Origin: [Clostridium] aminophilum DSM 10710 | Lineage (GTDB): Bacteria; Bacillota; Clostridia; Lachnospirales; Lachnospiraceae | Length of the DNA: 64,000 nt | Direction: 5' to 3' | Assembly (NCBI RefSeq): GCF_000711825.1 | Contig: NZ_JONJ01000014.1 | Location: forward strand, 1 to 64,000 | Shown: piece after piece, positions 25,939-34,700 of the stretch | How the letters are laid out: the number at the start of each line of letters is the position of its first letter | Position numbering within the stretch: position 1 is the stretch's first letter | Position numbers and translations under genes: made by a program | The notes under the pieces: generated by a model | Databases searched by the model: none | The model's input: only the letters and a program-made list of their open reading frames with translations | What the model was told of the DNA's origin: nothing

Positions 25939-27660
25939 TCAGTTTTGGGCTGTCTGCCGGAAGCGTATCATATTCCGGTTATATCCGGTAGTCACAAGAT
26001 AAGTCTTTTCGCGATGCGCTTCCATGAGCCCGCTGAGTATGAATCCACTCAAGCCCCTGATCTCTGCGTCAGGATCGGTCAGATCAAACAGGACCCCCGA
26101 ATCGCGTTCAATGATAAGAACCTCACTGTCTTCAAAGAAGAGGGAAAGCTCTATTAAGAGCGGTTTCTTCGATTGCTTATTCCGTTCGATAATCGAAAGG
26201 CCGATCTCCTCGGCAAACAGCGCCGCGCGATGAGCGGTATCACTGGGATACTGATGGGAAAGAAGGTGCTGTTCCGTCTGCTCGGAGAGAGCAGACGCGG
26301 TTTCCGGGGTAAGGACCTCATCCATGACAATGATCTCCGAATCCATCTCCTTCAGCAGAAACGGGAAATTCTCCCTTCCGAATCGCTGATATACATAGAA
26401 CATGGCGCAGATCAGCGTCAGGATGGGGGCAAGGACAAAGCCTGCCCACATTCCGTTGATTCCGATAAGAACGGATCCTACGATTGGCAGGCAAATGTAC
26501 AGAAAACCGTTCTGAATACATGCGATGCCGGTTGCCATGCCGATATGATCAACCAGCATATAATAGGAGGTTGTAAGCGACACCGAACTGCAGAATATAA
26601 ATCCAAGCGAGACGATTCGGATGGCAGTCATGGACGAGGTGAGTGATTCACCGCCCGAAACGCCGAACAGGCCGCAGAACTGCCTGGAGAAGATCCAGAT
26701 CAGCAGCGTTGCCAATGCTCCTTCTGCGACCGCTGCTTTTATGCCGGAACGCATCACCCTTTTGATGAGTTTGTGATTCTTTTCGCCGAAATAGGTTCCG
26801 ATCAGCGGCTGCATCGCCATTCCCACACCATCCATCACAACGCCGAATTCGATGAGGCTGACGACCACAGCGAGGGCAATCAGGCCGGAATTCCCGTAGT
26901 GACGGGAGATAAACCCGATCATGACGTAGTCCATCAGTCCCCAGCAGATGTATACCGAAGAGTCCACAATGCTGTATTTTGATGTCAGAAGAAAATCTTT
27001 AAAGGACAAATGCCATACAAAGTGCAGCGTGCTGCTCTTGCGGAAATAGTGCCAGAAACAGGTGAGAATACCAAGAGCATTGCCGATCACGGAGCCTAAG
27101 ATAATTCCGGTCATTCCCATAAATCCGGCCAGAACAACAGAGCAGATGATATTTCCGCCGATCTGAAAACCGTAGCAGATATTGTTGCAGAGCTCATCAC
27201 CGTCACTGTAGACCATCTGTTCAAGATAGAAGACCACAATGGTCAGGAAGGCGTTGAGCGGGATGAAACGATAATACTGGAGTGCTTTCTCCAGCGTATC
27301 TCCGGTTATGCCGCTCACACTGAAATACAGATTCTGAAAACCGATGATCAGAGCCGCGGAAATCAGTCCGATGCCGATACTGATGGTGAGTCCCTGGGAA
27401 TAGATCTCGTCTGCGCGGTGTTTTTTCATTGCCCCGATCTCGCGGGTGTAAACGATCCCGACACCGGTCGATACGAGGTCACCAAAGAAGGTGACGATGG
27501 CGGTCACCGGCGTGATGGCATTGATTCCGGCAACGCCGGATTCACCGATAAAGAAGCCGGCAATGATGCTGTCGCTGAGTAGCATCAGATACATCACCGC
27601 TTTGGTGAAGGTGCCGGACAGCAGCATGGAACAGAATTTTTTTTCGCAAAAACCTTTCAT
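25939..27660 (-). CDS. MATE-type transporter fused to a HATPase-like domain (573 aa)
   Basis: Residues 1-~445 are a polytopic MATE-family transporter (N-terminal helix LLSDSIIAGFFIGESGVAGI, paired halves with ~12 hydrophobic helices). From ~455 to 573 there is a soluble domain with LFAEEIGLSIIERN (N-box-like E..N), a central strand, ERDSGVLFDLTD (D.G..FD, G1-like) and a closing YNRNMIRFR, which follow the layout of RsbW-like anti-sigma HATPase domains. Normal MATE proteins are ~450 residues. The fusion suggests transport controlled by nucleotide or by a partner, or a transporter that signals. Minus-strand GGCGGGAAA precedes the ATG. Convergent and almost touching the DUF6485-like gene, with no terminator between. 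Confidence 0.8.
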   Translation of the reverse strand: MKGFCEKKFCSMLLSGTFTKAVMYLMLLSDSIIAGFFIGESGVAGINAITPVTAIVTFFGDLVSTGVGIVYTREIGAMKKHRADEIYSQGLTISIGIGLISAALIIGFQNLYFSVSGITGDTLEKALQYYRFIPLNAFLTIVVFYLEQMVYSDGDELCNNICYGFQIGGNIICSVVLAGFMGMTGIILGSVIGNALGILTCFWHYFRKSSTLHFVWHLSFKDFLLTSKYSIVDSSVYICWGLMDYVMIGFISRHYGNSGLIALAVVVSLIEFGVVMDGVGMAMQPLIGTYFGEKNHKLIKRVMRSGIKAAVAEGALATLLIWIFSRQFCGLFGVSGGESLTSSMTAIRIVSLGFIFCSSVSLTTSYYMLVDHIGMATGIACIQNGFLYICLPIVGSVLIGINGMWAGFVLAPILTLICAMFYVYQRFGRENFPFLLKEMDSEIIVMDEVLTPETASALSEQTEQHLLSHQYPSDTAHRAALFAEEIGLSIIERNKQSKKPLLIELSLFFEDSEVLIIERDSGVLFDLTDPDAEIRGLSGFILSGLMEAHREKTYLVTTGYNRNMIRFRQTAQN

Positions 27661-27961
27661 AGATATTTCCCGCCTTATAACATACAGAATGTGCCGGTAA
27701 AACAGAAATATACCGACAAAAATACTGATACCATTTTTACGTCAGGAAAGCAATGATTATAAGGGGAGACGGCCATTTCCTGTGTTATTTGGATCGTTCT
27801 CCGGATTTTAATATGACAAAAACGCTCCGCAGGGAATGCGCACAAGTGCTCGCCGGAATCACATGTTTCGTAGTATAATACGGATTGGAAGAACATGACA
27901 AAGTGGTGGCGCGGGTAATCCGGAACGGGGAAATGAAGGGCGCGCGGAAAGGAATCACAAT

Positions 27962-28630
27962 ATGGGAAATGTAAAATTAACCTGGCTGGGACACAGCTGC
28001 TTTGCACTGGAGAAAGATGATTACCGCATTGTTTTTGATCCGTATCTCGACGGTTCGGCACCGGGATATGCGCCGCTTCGCGAGACGGCCGATCTGGTTC
28101 TGTGCAGCCATGAACACAACGACCACGGCGGAAAGGATCACGGCGCCGGGGTTGTTGAACTGACGAAAAATGCAGCAGAAAAGGAGTGTCCGTGGGAGAT
28201 TGGCGAGATTCACTCCTTCCATGACGGGAATCAGGGACGCGACCGCGGGGAGAATACCATCCGGGTATTGGATGACGGAGAGTTCCGCATTGCACATATG
28301 GGTGATCTCGGATGCGATCTGACCGAAGAGCAAAAGGAAAAACTCCGCTTTTTGGATGTGATGCTGGTTCCGATTGGCGGATACTTTACGATGGAACCGG
28401 AGGATGTAAAAAAACTGGTGGATGAGCTTCAGCCGACCGTGGTTGTTCCGATGCACTATCGCTTTGGCAAATACGGATATCCGGCGATCGCGGAAGCAGA
28501 GCGGTACACGAAGCTTTGCGAGGATGTGATCGAATATGACGGACCGACGCTGGAACTTCCGGAGGATGGCAGCCCCCAGACGGCGATGCTTCGCTATCTC
28601 GGTTCGGGGATTGATGTCTCCAGAGAGTGA
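27962..28630 (+). CDS. metallo-beta-lactamase-fold hydrolase (UlaG-like, 222 aa)
   Basis: Zn-dependent MBL-fold hydrolase. It opens with the strand-turn LTWLGHSCFAL, then the metal motif HEHNDH (HxHxDH, ~51-56), a later MGDLG with a metal Asp, and VVPMHYRFG with the final His. The short form with GHSCF resembles the UlaG/L-ascorbate-6-phosphate lactonase and YtkL-like branch rather than beta-lactamases or RNase Z. Substrate unknown. A TATAAT-like box is at 27875. It is a single gene, followed by the tRNA-Leu promoter. Confidence 0.88.
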   Translation: MGNVKLTWLGHSCFALEKDDYRIVFDPYLDGSAPGYAPLRETADLVLCSHEHNDHGGKDHGAGVVELTKNAAEKECPWEIGEIHSFHDGNQGRDRGENTIRVLDDGEFRIAHMGDLGCDLTEEQKEKLRFLDVMLVPIGGYFTMEPEDVKKLVDELQPTVVVPMHYRFGKYGYPAIAEAERYTKLCEDVIEYDGPTLELPEDGSPQTAMLRYLGSGIDVSRE

Positions 28631-28696
28631 TAGCCGGCAGAAATTCACTGAAATAGAACCATTTATTAGAACAAAATAAAAAATTTAAAAAAGTGC

Positions 28697-28725
28697 TTGC
28701 ATTATTCCGCACGAGATGATATTAT
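28697..28725 (+). promoter_or_regulatory. promoter of tRNA-Leu pair, copy 1
   Basis: -35 TTGCAT (28697-28702), 17-base spacer, -10 TATTAT (28720-28725). The downstream leader GCGAGAGCGC.GACGAAAAG is nearly the same in copy 2. Confidence 0.8.
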
Positions 28726-28766
28726 ACAGAGGTCGGCGCGAGAGCGCAGACGAAAAGAATAAAGAT

Positions 28767-28850
28767 GCGGAAGTGCTGGAATTGGCAGACAGGCAAGACT
28801 AAGGATCTTGTGTGCGTATACACGTGTGGGTTCAAGTCCCATCTTCCGCA
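28767..28850 (+). tRNA. tRNA-Leu (anticodon AAG), copy 1
   Basis: Class II tRNA of 84 bases. GCGGAAG pairs with CTTCCGC, D loop has TTGGCAGAC, anticodon loop CTAAGGA gives AAG (reads CUU), long variable arm TGCGTATACACG, T arm GGTTCAAGT. No encoded CCA. Confidence 0.96.
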
Positions 28851-28869
28851 GTTTTATTTTTAAAAAGAT

Positions 28870-28953
28870 GCAGAAGTGGCGGAATTGGCAGACGCGCACG
28901 GTTCAGGTCCGTGTGATCGCAAGATCTTGTGGGTTCAAGTCCCATCTTCTGCA
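28870..28953 (+). tRNA. tRNA-Leu (anticodon CAG), copy 1
   Basis: Class II tRNA of 84 bases. GCAGAAG pairs with CTTCTGC; anticodon loop TTCAGGT gives CAG (reads CUG); long variable arm TGATCGCAAGATCT; T arm GGTTCAAGT. No encoded CCA. 19 bases after the first tRNA, same transcript. Confidence 0.96.
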
Positions 28954-28959
28954 CGAAGG

Positions 28960-29000
28960 AAAGAAACAAGGATAGGCGTTAAGTCTATCCTTGTTTCTTT
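28960..29000 (+). terminator. terminator of tRNA-Leu pair, copy 1
   Basis: AAAGAAACAAGGATAG (28960-28975) and its exact complement CTATCCTTGTTTCTTT (28985-29000) form a perfect 16 bp stem ending in a T-rich run. Confidence 0.9.
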
Positions 29001-29306
29001 ATGCGGCAGAGGAGATCCTTGAACCCAGGTTCAAGGTCTCCTCGCCGCATAGCGGCATCGTCGGTCGGATCGGCGGGAAAAAGGTCCACTGGACCTTTTT
29101 CTTAAACCGCCTCACCCCATCTTCTGCAGAGAAGCATCATGAACCCAGGGGTCGAGGTCTCCTCGCCGCAAGGCGGCATCGTCGGTCGGTTCGACGGGAA
29201 AAAGGTCCACTGGACCTTTTTCTTATACCGTCTCACCCCATCTTCTGAAGAGGAGCGTCATGAACCGAGATTCAAGGTCTCCTCGCCGCACAGCGGCATC
29301 GTCGGT
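29001..29306 (+). repeat. tandem ~120 bp hairpin repeats after tRNA-Leu, copy 1
   Basis: Two full units and one partial unit: the shared anchor GGTCTCCTCGCCGCA occurs at 29035, 29156 and 29276 (121 and 120 bases apart). Each unit has an arm-loop-arm AGATCCTTGAACC-type hairpin in front of the anchor (clear in the first), a short GCCGCATAGCGGC element, CATCGTCGGTCGG, then a perfect GAAAAAGGTCC/GGACCTTTTTC hairpin ending in T, and CCCATCTTCTGCA, which is identical to the 3' end of the upstream tRNA-Leu(CAG). The ORFs across it reflect the repeat and are not genes. Confidence 0.85.
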
Positions 29307-29321
29307 ACAAATGTTTTTTCC

Positions 29322-29707
29322 TCAATCGTGATTCTTGATATGTTGAATGAGCCTGATTCCAAAACCGGAAGGTGCAAGCAGAATCGCATCCTTTGAAGAT
29401 CCACCGTCGATGGTTCTGTTTCCCAACGGATTAAAGAATCCTTTGTCTGTAAAAAATTTCATTGCTTCGTCAAAATCATCGACATTGATGCGAATAACCG
29501 TCAGGTCATTCGGCATAGGAAGCTTATCGCCGGCCGAAGAGACATCGACATGGAAGCCATTGCGTCCTTCAGGCGGAATTCTGTAATATCCTCGTCATTT
29601 AGCTTCTCTTTTACGTGAGTCGTCTCAAAACCCAGTTCTTCGAACACTTTAACAATTTCATCAGCGTGTCTTGTACATATCAGCGGATTAAAACTTGTGA
29701 TCTTCAT
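29322..29707 (-). pseudogene. VOC/glyoxalase-like gene broken by a one-base deletion
   Basis: On the minus strand the start MKITSFNPLICTRHADEI and the end LLAPSGFGIRLIQHIKNHD match the two intact paralogues at 30105 and 30504. The reading frame shifts near 29560: restoring one A there would give NGFHVDVSSAGDKLPMPND and an uninterrupted ~128-residue protein. AGAAGGAAAG precedes the ATG at 29707. It is therefore a recent pseudogene (or a sequencing error) of the same family, in opposite orientation to its paralogues. Confidence 0.85.
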
Positions 29708-30104
29708 AGCTTTCCTTCTATCCTCCCAATAATTTAATGTATTATTTGCTTCTTTCTTTAATTCTGACATAATAAATCTAAACTGTCAATTGACAGCCTG
29801 AATTTGATTTGCGCTAACGTTTTTTGATATTAAAGGGATTTCAACTCGTTTTATCTGTTATAATACATTTCTAAAACTTCCCAGAGCCCAAATGGGACTT
29901 GTTCCTTGAAAAACTCAATATATAGGCAATTCAATTATACCAAAGGCACACATCTGTTCTTTCTTGAGGTAAAACAGGGAATACAGTAAATGATATTTTT
30001 TTGAACTTTTCTTGAATTATGACATAAACATGGTGTATCTTTAGATAAAGAACATTATTCTTTTGAAACTTCACACAATTTGCGCAGGTTAGGAGGAAAT
30101 ATCA
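29708..30104. other. A+T-rich divergent intergenic region
   Basis: Nearly 400 bases between the broken VOC gene (left, minus) and its intact paralogue (right, plus). No gene is seen. A weak -35/-10 pair (TTGAAT, then TATCTT after 18 bases, 30012-30041) may drive the right-hand gene. Shine-Dalgarno TTAGGAGG lies at 30089-30096. Confidence 0.4.
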
Positions 30105-30482
30105 ATGAAAATTACGACATTTGACCCGATCATTTATTCAAACAAAGCCGATGATATCATTCGGGTTTTTGAGGATCTTGGATTTGCAAAGACACATGCA
30201 CCGGTGACAGAAACAGAGAAAGGCGATGTGTCCAGTGTTCGGATGAAACATGAAAACGGATATCATGTGGATGTCGCGGCTGCGCTGAACGATGTTCCGG
30301 GAGATGTGACGCTGATCCGTATGAATGTTGATAATTTCGCGGAGGCCTACGACATCCTGACCGCGCACGGATTTACCAATACGAGAGGCGACAAGACTCT
30401 CGATACGAAGAGCGCGAAGGCTGCAACGATGGTTTCACCGTCCGGATTCAGAATCGCACTTGTGGAGCACATCAAAAAATAA
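30105..30482 (+). CDS. VOC/glyoxalase-like protein, paralogue 1 (125 aa)
   Basis: Small soluble protein with a betaalphabetabetabeta-type layout: an N-terminal IIRVFEDLGFAKTHA helix-loop, then MKHENGYHVDVAAA, a second half VTLIRMNVDNFAEAYDIL and the closing strand SPSGFRIALVEHIKK. This matches the glyoxalase/dioxygenase (VOC) superfamily. The usual His/Glu metal ligands are not clear except H in YHVDV, so enzymatic activity is uncertain; some relatives bind antibiotics. GGAGG precedes the ATG. 21 bases separate it from a ~45% similar paralogue, so the two are co-transcribed. Confidence 0.7.
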   Translation: MKITTFDPIIYSNKADDIIRVFEDLGFAKTHAPVTETEKGDVSSVRMKHENGYHVDVAAALNDVPGDVTLIRMNVDNFAEAYDILTAHGFTNTRGDKTLDTKSAKAATMVSPSGFRIALVEHIKK

Positions 30483-30503
30483 TATTTGGGATTGAGGAGA
30501 GAT

Positions 30504-30887
30504 ATGCAGATCACAACATTTAATCCGATGATTCTTTCGAAGAATGCAGAGGAGATTATTAAGCTTTTTGAGGAACTCGGTTTTGAGAGACGCCATCAGA
30601 AGGACAATATTGACGGCAAGGATATTTCCAATGTCCGTATGACAGATCCGAATGGTTTCCATGTTGACGTAGCGCGCGTGGAGTCCATGGAGAAGGACAT
30701 GACCACGATGCGAATGAATGTCCGCGATTTTGATGAGGCTTATGAGTTCCTGAAATCCCGTGGATTCAAGAATGCGACAGGAAGTGATCATACGGTTGAG
30801 TCTACTTCTGCAAGATCCTGCCTGATGATTGCCCCGTCCGGTTTCTCGATCCAGCTCACGCAGCATATCCGCAAGGACGAGGAATGA
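30504..30887 (+). CDS. VOC/glyoxalase-like protein, paralogue 2 (127 aa)
   Basis: Second gene of the pair. It shares the same pattern: MQITTFNPMILSKNAEEII, ELGFERRHQ, NGFHVDVARVE, MRMNVRDFDEAYEFLKSRGF and APSGFSIQLTQHIRK. The start at 30504 is chosen because TTGAGGAGAG lies just upstream and the protein then aligns end to end with its neighbour. Tandem paralogues of a ~125-residue VOC protein could form a heterodimer. No substrate can be inferred. Confidence 0.72.
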   Translation: MQITTFNPMILSKNAEEIIKLFEELGFERRHQKDNIDGKDISNVRMTDPNGFHVDVARVESMEKDMTTMRMNVRDFDEAYEFLKSRGFKNATGSDHTVESTSARSCLMIAPSGFSIQLTQHIRKDEE

Positions 30888-30937
30888 GAGTTTTGAAAGA
30901 TTGATGTATTTTTCTTAAAGCTGAATACATGAATAAC

Positions 30938-30988
30938 CATCGGCAAACGCACCGGAACAGTGTGGTTGCCGATGTTGCTTTATTTTTG
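30938..30988 (+). terminator. terminator after the VOC pair
   Basis: CATCGGCAA (30938-30946) pairs with TTGCCGATG (30966-30974) and further ACGCAC/GTGTGG bases, followed by TTGCTTTATTTTT. Confidence 0.75.
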
Positions 30989-31173
30989 GAGTTGCTGCCA
31001 AAGCCGGGCTTGCAAGCGTTTGTTGGATGATACCGGCACTGGGATTGTGAAACGGCAAAACGGCATATAGTGGAATGGGATTTTCTGACAGAGTAGTGAG
31101 GTGTTTTAGAGAGCCGCCGATTCGGTTTCTTCCATGATCGGAAGAAGCTGAACGGAAGGCATGGGGGAGTAGC

Positions 31174-31725
31174 ATGAATCACTGCGGGACAAAGAGACTT
31201 GAAACAGACCGAATCATATTGAGGAGATTTTCAACGGAAGATGCAGAGGCGATGTATCGAAATTGGGCTTCCGATTCGGAAGTGACGGAATACCTGACAT
31301 GGCCGGCACATACCTCTGTTGAAGACAGCAGGGAAGCGTTGAAGGAATGGACGGCCTCCTATTCCCGGAAGGATTATTATCAGTGGGCGATTGTTCTGAA
31401 AAGTCACGGAAACGATCCAATCGGGAGTATTGGTGCAGGAAATCTGAATGACGATATTGATATGGTTCATATCGGCTACTGCCTTGGAAAAGCCTGGTGG
31501 CACCAGGGGATAATGTCAGAGGCGTTGAAGGCAGTGATAAAATTCTTTTTTGATGAGGTAGGAGCGAATCGCATAGAAAGCCGTCATGACCCAAGAAATC
31601 CGCATTCCGGTATGGTTATGAAAAAATGCGGGATGAAATATGAAGGTACTTTGCGCGAATCCGATCGAAATAATCAGGGTGTCTGTGATGCCTGCTGGTA
31701 TGCGATTTTAAAGTCAGAACAATAG
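31174..31725 (+). CDS. GNAT acetyltransferase, RimJ/RimL type (183 aa)
   Basis: The protein begins with the RimJ/L pattern LETDRIILRRFSTEDAEAMYRNW, has the central GSIGAGN strand, IGYCLGKAWWHQGIMSEAL with the acetyl-CoA binding (Q/R)GxG/A-like loop, and ESRHDPRNPHSGMVMKKCGM, the usual NxxS..v..K.GF end. Such enzymes acetylate N termini of ribosomal proteins or small molecules. Upstream GGGGGAGTAGC is a fair Shine-Dalgarno. It stands 36 bases before the helicase gene and could share its transcript. Confidence 0.88.
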   Translation: MNHCGTKRLETDRIILRRFSTEDAEAMYRNWASDSEVTEYLTWPAHTSVEDSREALKEWTASYSRKDYYQWAIVLKSHGNDPIGSIGAGNLNDDIDMVHIGYCLGKAWWHQGIMSEALKAVIKFFFDEVGANRIESRHDPRNPHSGMVMKKCGMKYEGTLRESDRNNQGVCDACWYAILKSEQ

Positions 31726-31760
31726 ATGAGTCACGAATTGAACTGATAGAGGATAGATAT

Positions 31761-34700
31761 ATGTATAACGTGATTAAACGATTTGCTGAAAATGAGAATC
31801 CCAATGGACTTATGCTTTTTGATATGCCAACAGGTTCCGGAAAAACATATTCCGCTGTGAAGTATATATTTGATGCATGTCTTCGTAAAGAAAATGCAAA
31901 ACGGAAATATATCTTTGTGACAACGCTGAAAAAGAATCTTCCGGAGCAGGATTTAGCAAGACTTTTTAAGGAAGCTGGTAAAGAGGATCTGTATCGTGAA
32001 AAGGTATTGCTCATCAATTCGAATATGGAAACTGTAATAGAAGGATGGAGTGATGATGTTCGAAGAAGCATTTCAACCGAGATAAAGAAGACAGATGCCT
32101 ACAAAAGCTTTGTTAGGGATTTGGAATTTATACAAACGCAGCGTAAAAAAAAGGATAAATCACTTCAGGATTACCTTAAGAATGCAGAAAATAACCTTAG
32201 GGAGAAATCGGAACCGGCGTTTCGGCGTATCGTTTCAGAAGTATTAAACAAGAAGTATTCTACAGTAGAAAAGAAGTTATACGCGATAAAAACAGAGCAA
32301 GAGTGGCAATGGGTAGGGGAACTGTATCCTGCGGTGTTTACCAGGGATAGACAGGTGCTTTTAATGAGTATGGATAAGTTTCTTAGCCGAAACGCGACGA
32401 TCGTAGAGCGGTCGTATATGTTTTATAATTCGGATGTAATCAAGGACGCCATCGTTTTTATTGATGAGTTTGATGCTACCAAGGAGACGATGTTAAAGAC
32501 GATTATTAAGAATGGACTTGATAACAAGATTGACCATATCGAACTTTTTAAAGATATCTACGCAGCTCTTCATATGGATACCTTTCCAGCGGTATTAACG
32601 ACTCCATCGAAAGAACGTATGACAGGTAAGTATAAGGTACAATCGTTGGATGGAATTATTGAGGGGCTAAAGGATCGAGCGGATCGTATTTTCGAAGTAT
32701 ATAATTTACAGTTTAATCATCGAACGTCAGGGGAAGTGGAGGATATTCGACAGAACTATCTGTTCCAGGATCATCAGTTCCACGCTATTTTGAATGCGAA
32801 TAATTCCTATATCACGATGAGGAGCGATTCCAAACAAAGAATCAATTCGATTGACTTTGCGAAAATAAAGCCAGCAAAGAAAAAGAATAATATTCAGGTG
32901 ATGTTAGGACAGATCCGCGGATTTATAAATTATTTTCAGGGTGCGGTCAATATTCTTGCATACAATTATATGCAGTGCAAAAAGGAGAGAAGAAGAGCAG
33001 GCGAAGACGCTTTTACAATGGAGGCGGCGATTCGTTCTGTGCTGAGTCTTTTTCGATTGAACCAGAACCGAATTGATTATCTTACCTATCAGATCATGAT
33101 ATCGTCGCATAAGATTAAGGGGGATATCGAACCTTCCGATTTTGATCTTACCTTTTACGAAAATGGCTTCCGTTATTACGCTTTTGAGAATGATACTGCG
33201 CACGATATGCAGTCGCAGATAAGGATGTGTTCTTTTCAGAATACCCCGGAGAAGATTCTTTTAAGATTCTGTGAGAAGGCAAAAGTAATCGGTATCTCTG
33301 CAACTGCAACCGTTCCGTCGGTTATTGGAAACTATGATATATCCTATTTAAAAGATAAGATGCAAAAATTGTTTGTGTCGCTTACAGGAGAGGAACGACA
33401 TCGGTTAGCGACAGAGTTTAAAGAAAACCAGCATGGCTATGGTGATATTGCGATTCATGTTGACCTTCTTGGAGAAAACGGAAAGTATACGGATTCGTCG
33501 TGGAAAATGGTTTTTGACGATGAAGAATTAGCTAAGAAGATTGCGAATGACGTCGGTATGCTGTTTTCAGACAAAGAGGATACGAACAACTTTCAAAAAG
33601 CGCGATATTTAAGAATTGCACTGGCCTATAAGCAGTTTGTTGTTCATGATGATATCTATTCGTTCCTTTGTGTGCTTACAAAACATCCTAAAAAAGGTGA
33701 TAAGAATCTGGACAGGGATCTTATCGAAAAGATATTTGACTACATTGCAAAAGAGCAGAATGCAGATTTTTCGGCACAAAAGTCCTTATTCTATCTGGAT
33801 GGGGAAGAGTATGACGACAAGAAGGATGTTCTGATCAAAAGGTTATCGTATGGTGAGAAAATTTTTGTCATTTCGGTGTATCAGACGATAGGCGCTGGGC
33901 AGAACCTTCAGTATCCGGCACCCAGGGATCTTAGAGATAACCTGGTAAAAATCAATGATCGTACGATGCGAGAAGAAAAAGATTTCGATGCGATATATCT
34001 GGATAAGCCTTCGAATTTGATCGTGAATTTGGTAGACAATCTTGAAGAACCGGATTTTGTGAAATATCTGTTTCAAATGGAGTTTTTGCAGGAATCTTCG
34101 GAGCTGTCTGCGGACGCTACCATGAAGAATGTTAAAAAGGCTTTTAAAACATTTATGTATGGACAGCGCAATATGGAAGAATGGGCGTATGTTTATAAAC
34201 TGCAAAGTGTGATTCGATTGAGTACGAGATATGTGATCCAGGCGATTGGCCGAATTTGCCGAACGAATCTTAAGAGTAAGAATATTTATGTTTTTGCAGA
34301 TGACCGGATCGCAGAAAACATCGATGTATCCGTAGCTGAAAATCGATTTTTTAATCCTGAATTTATAAAGCTGGTCGAAGCAATCAAACAGAGAGGGGCG
34401 AACACCCCAGAAATGGGCGCACTTGAGGATGAGGCTTCACTCAAGGCTGTTCGAGTGAATAAAGAAATCAATGGAATTTTAAACGATGATTGGACAGAGT
34501 CCAATATGGATCGTTGGAAAAAGCTTAGAGAACTGGTCCTTTTCCGTCCGACAGCTTCAAAGGAGGAAGCGGATGGTAACTTTATTATCAAGCAATTCTA
34601 CGCAAGGCTGCCTGAAAAAGGAAATACTCTGTTTTATTATCAGGATGCAAACTTTAACAACATATCTGTTGCGTTTCATAAGGATGCTAACCATGATCGG

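Noticed and set aside
28991-29396. two small + strand frames across the tRNA-linked repeats
   Set aside because: They only reflect the repeated DNA and its hairpins. The same peptides appear in each unit and no Shine-Dalgarno fits.
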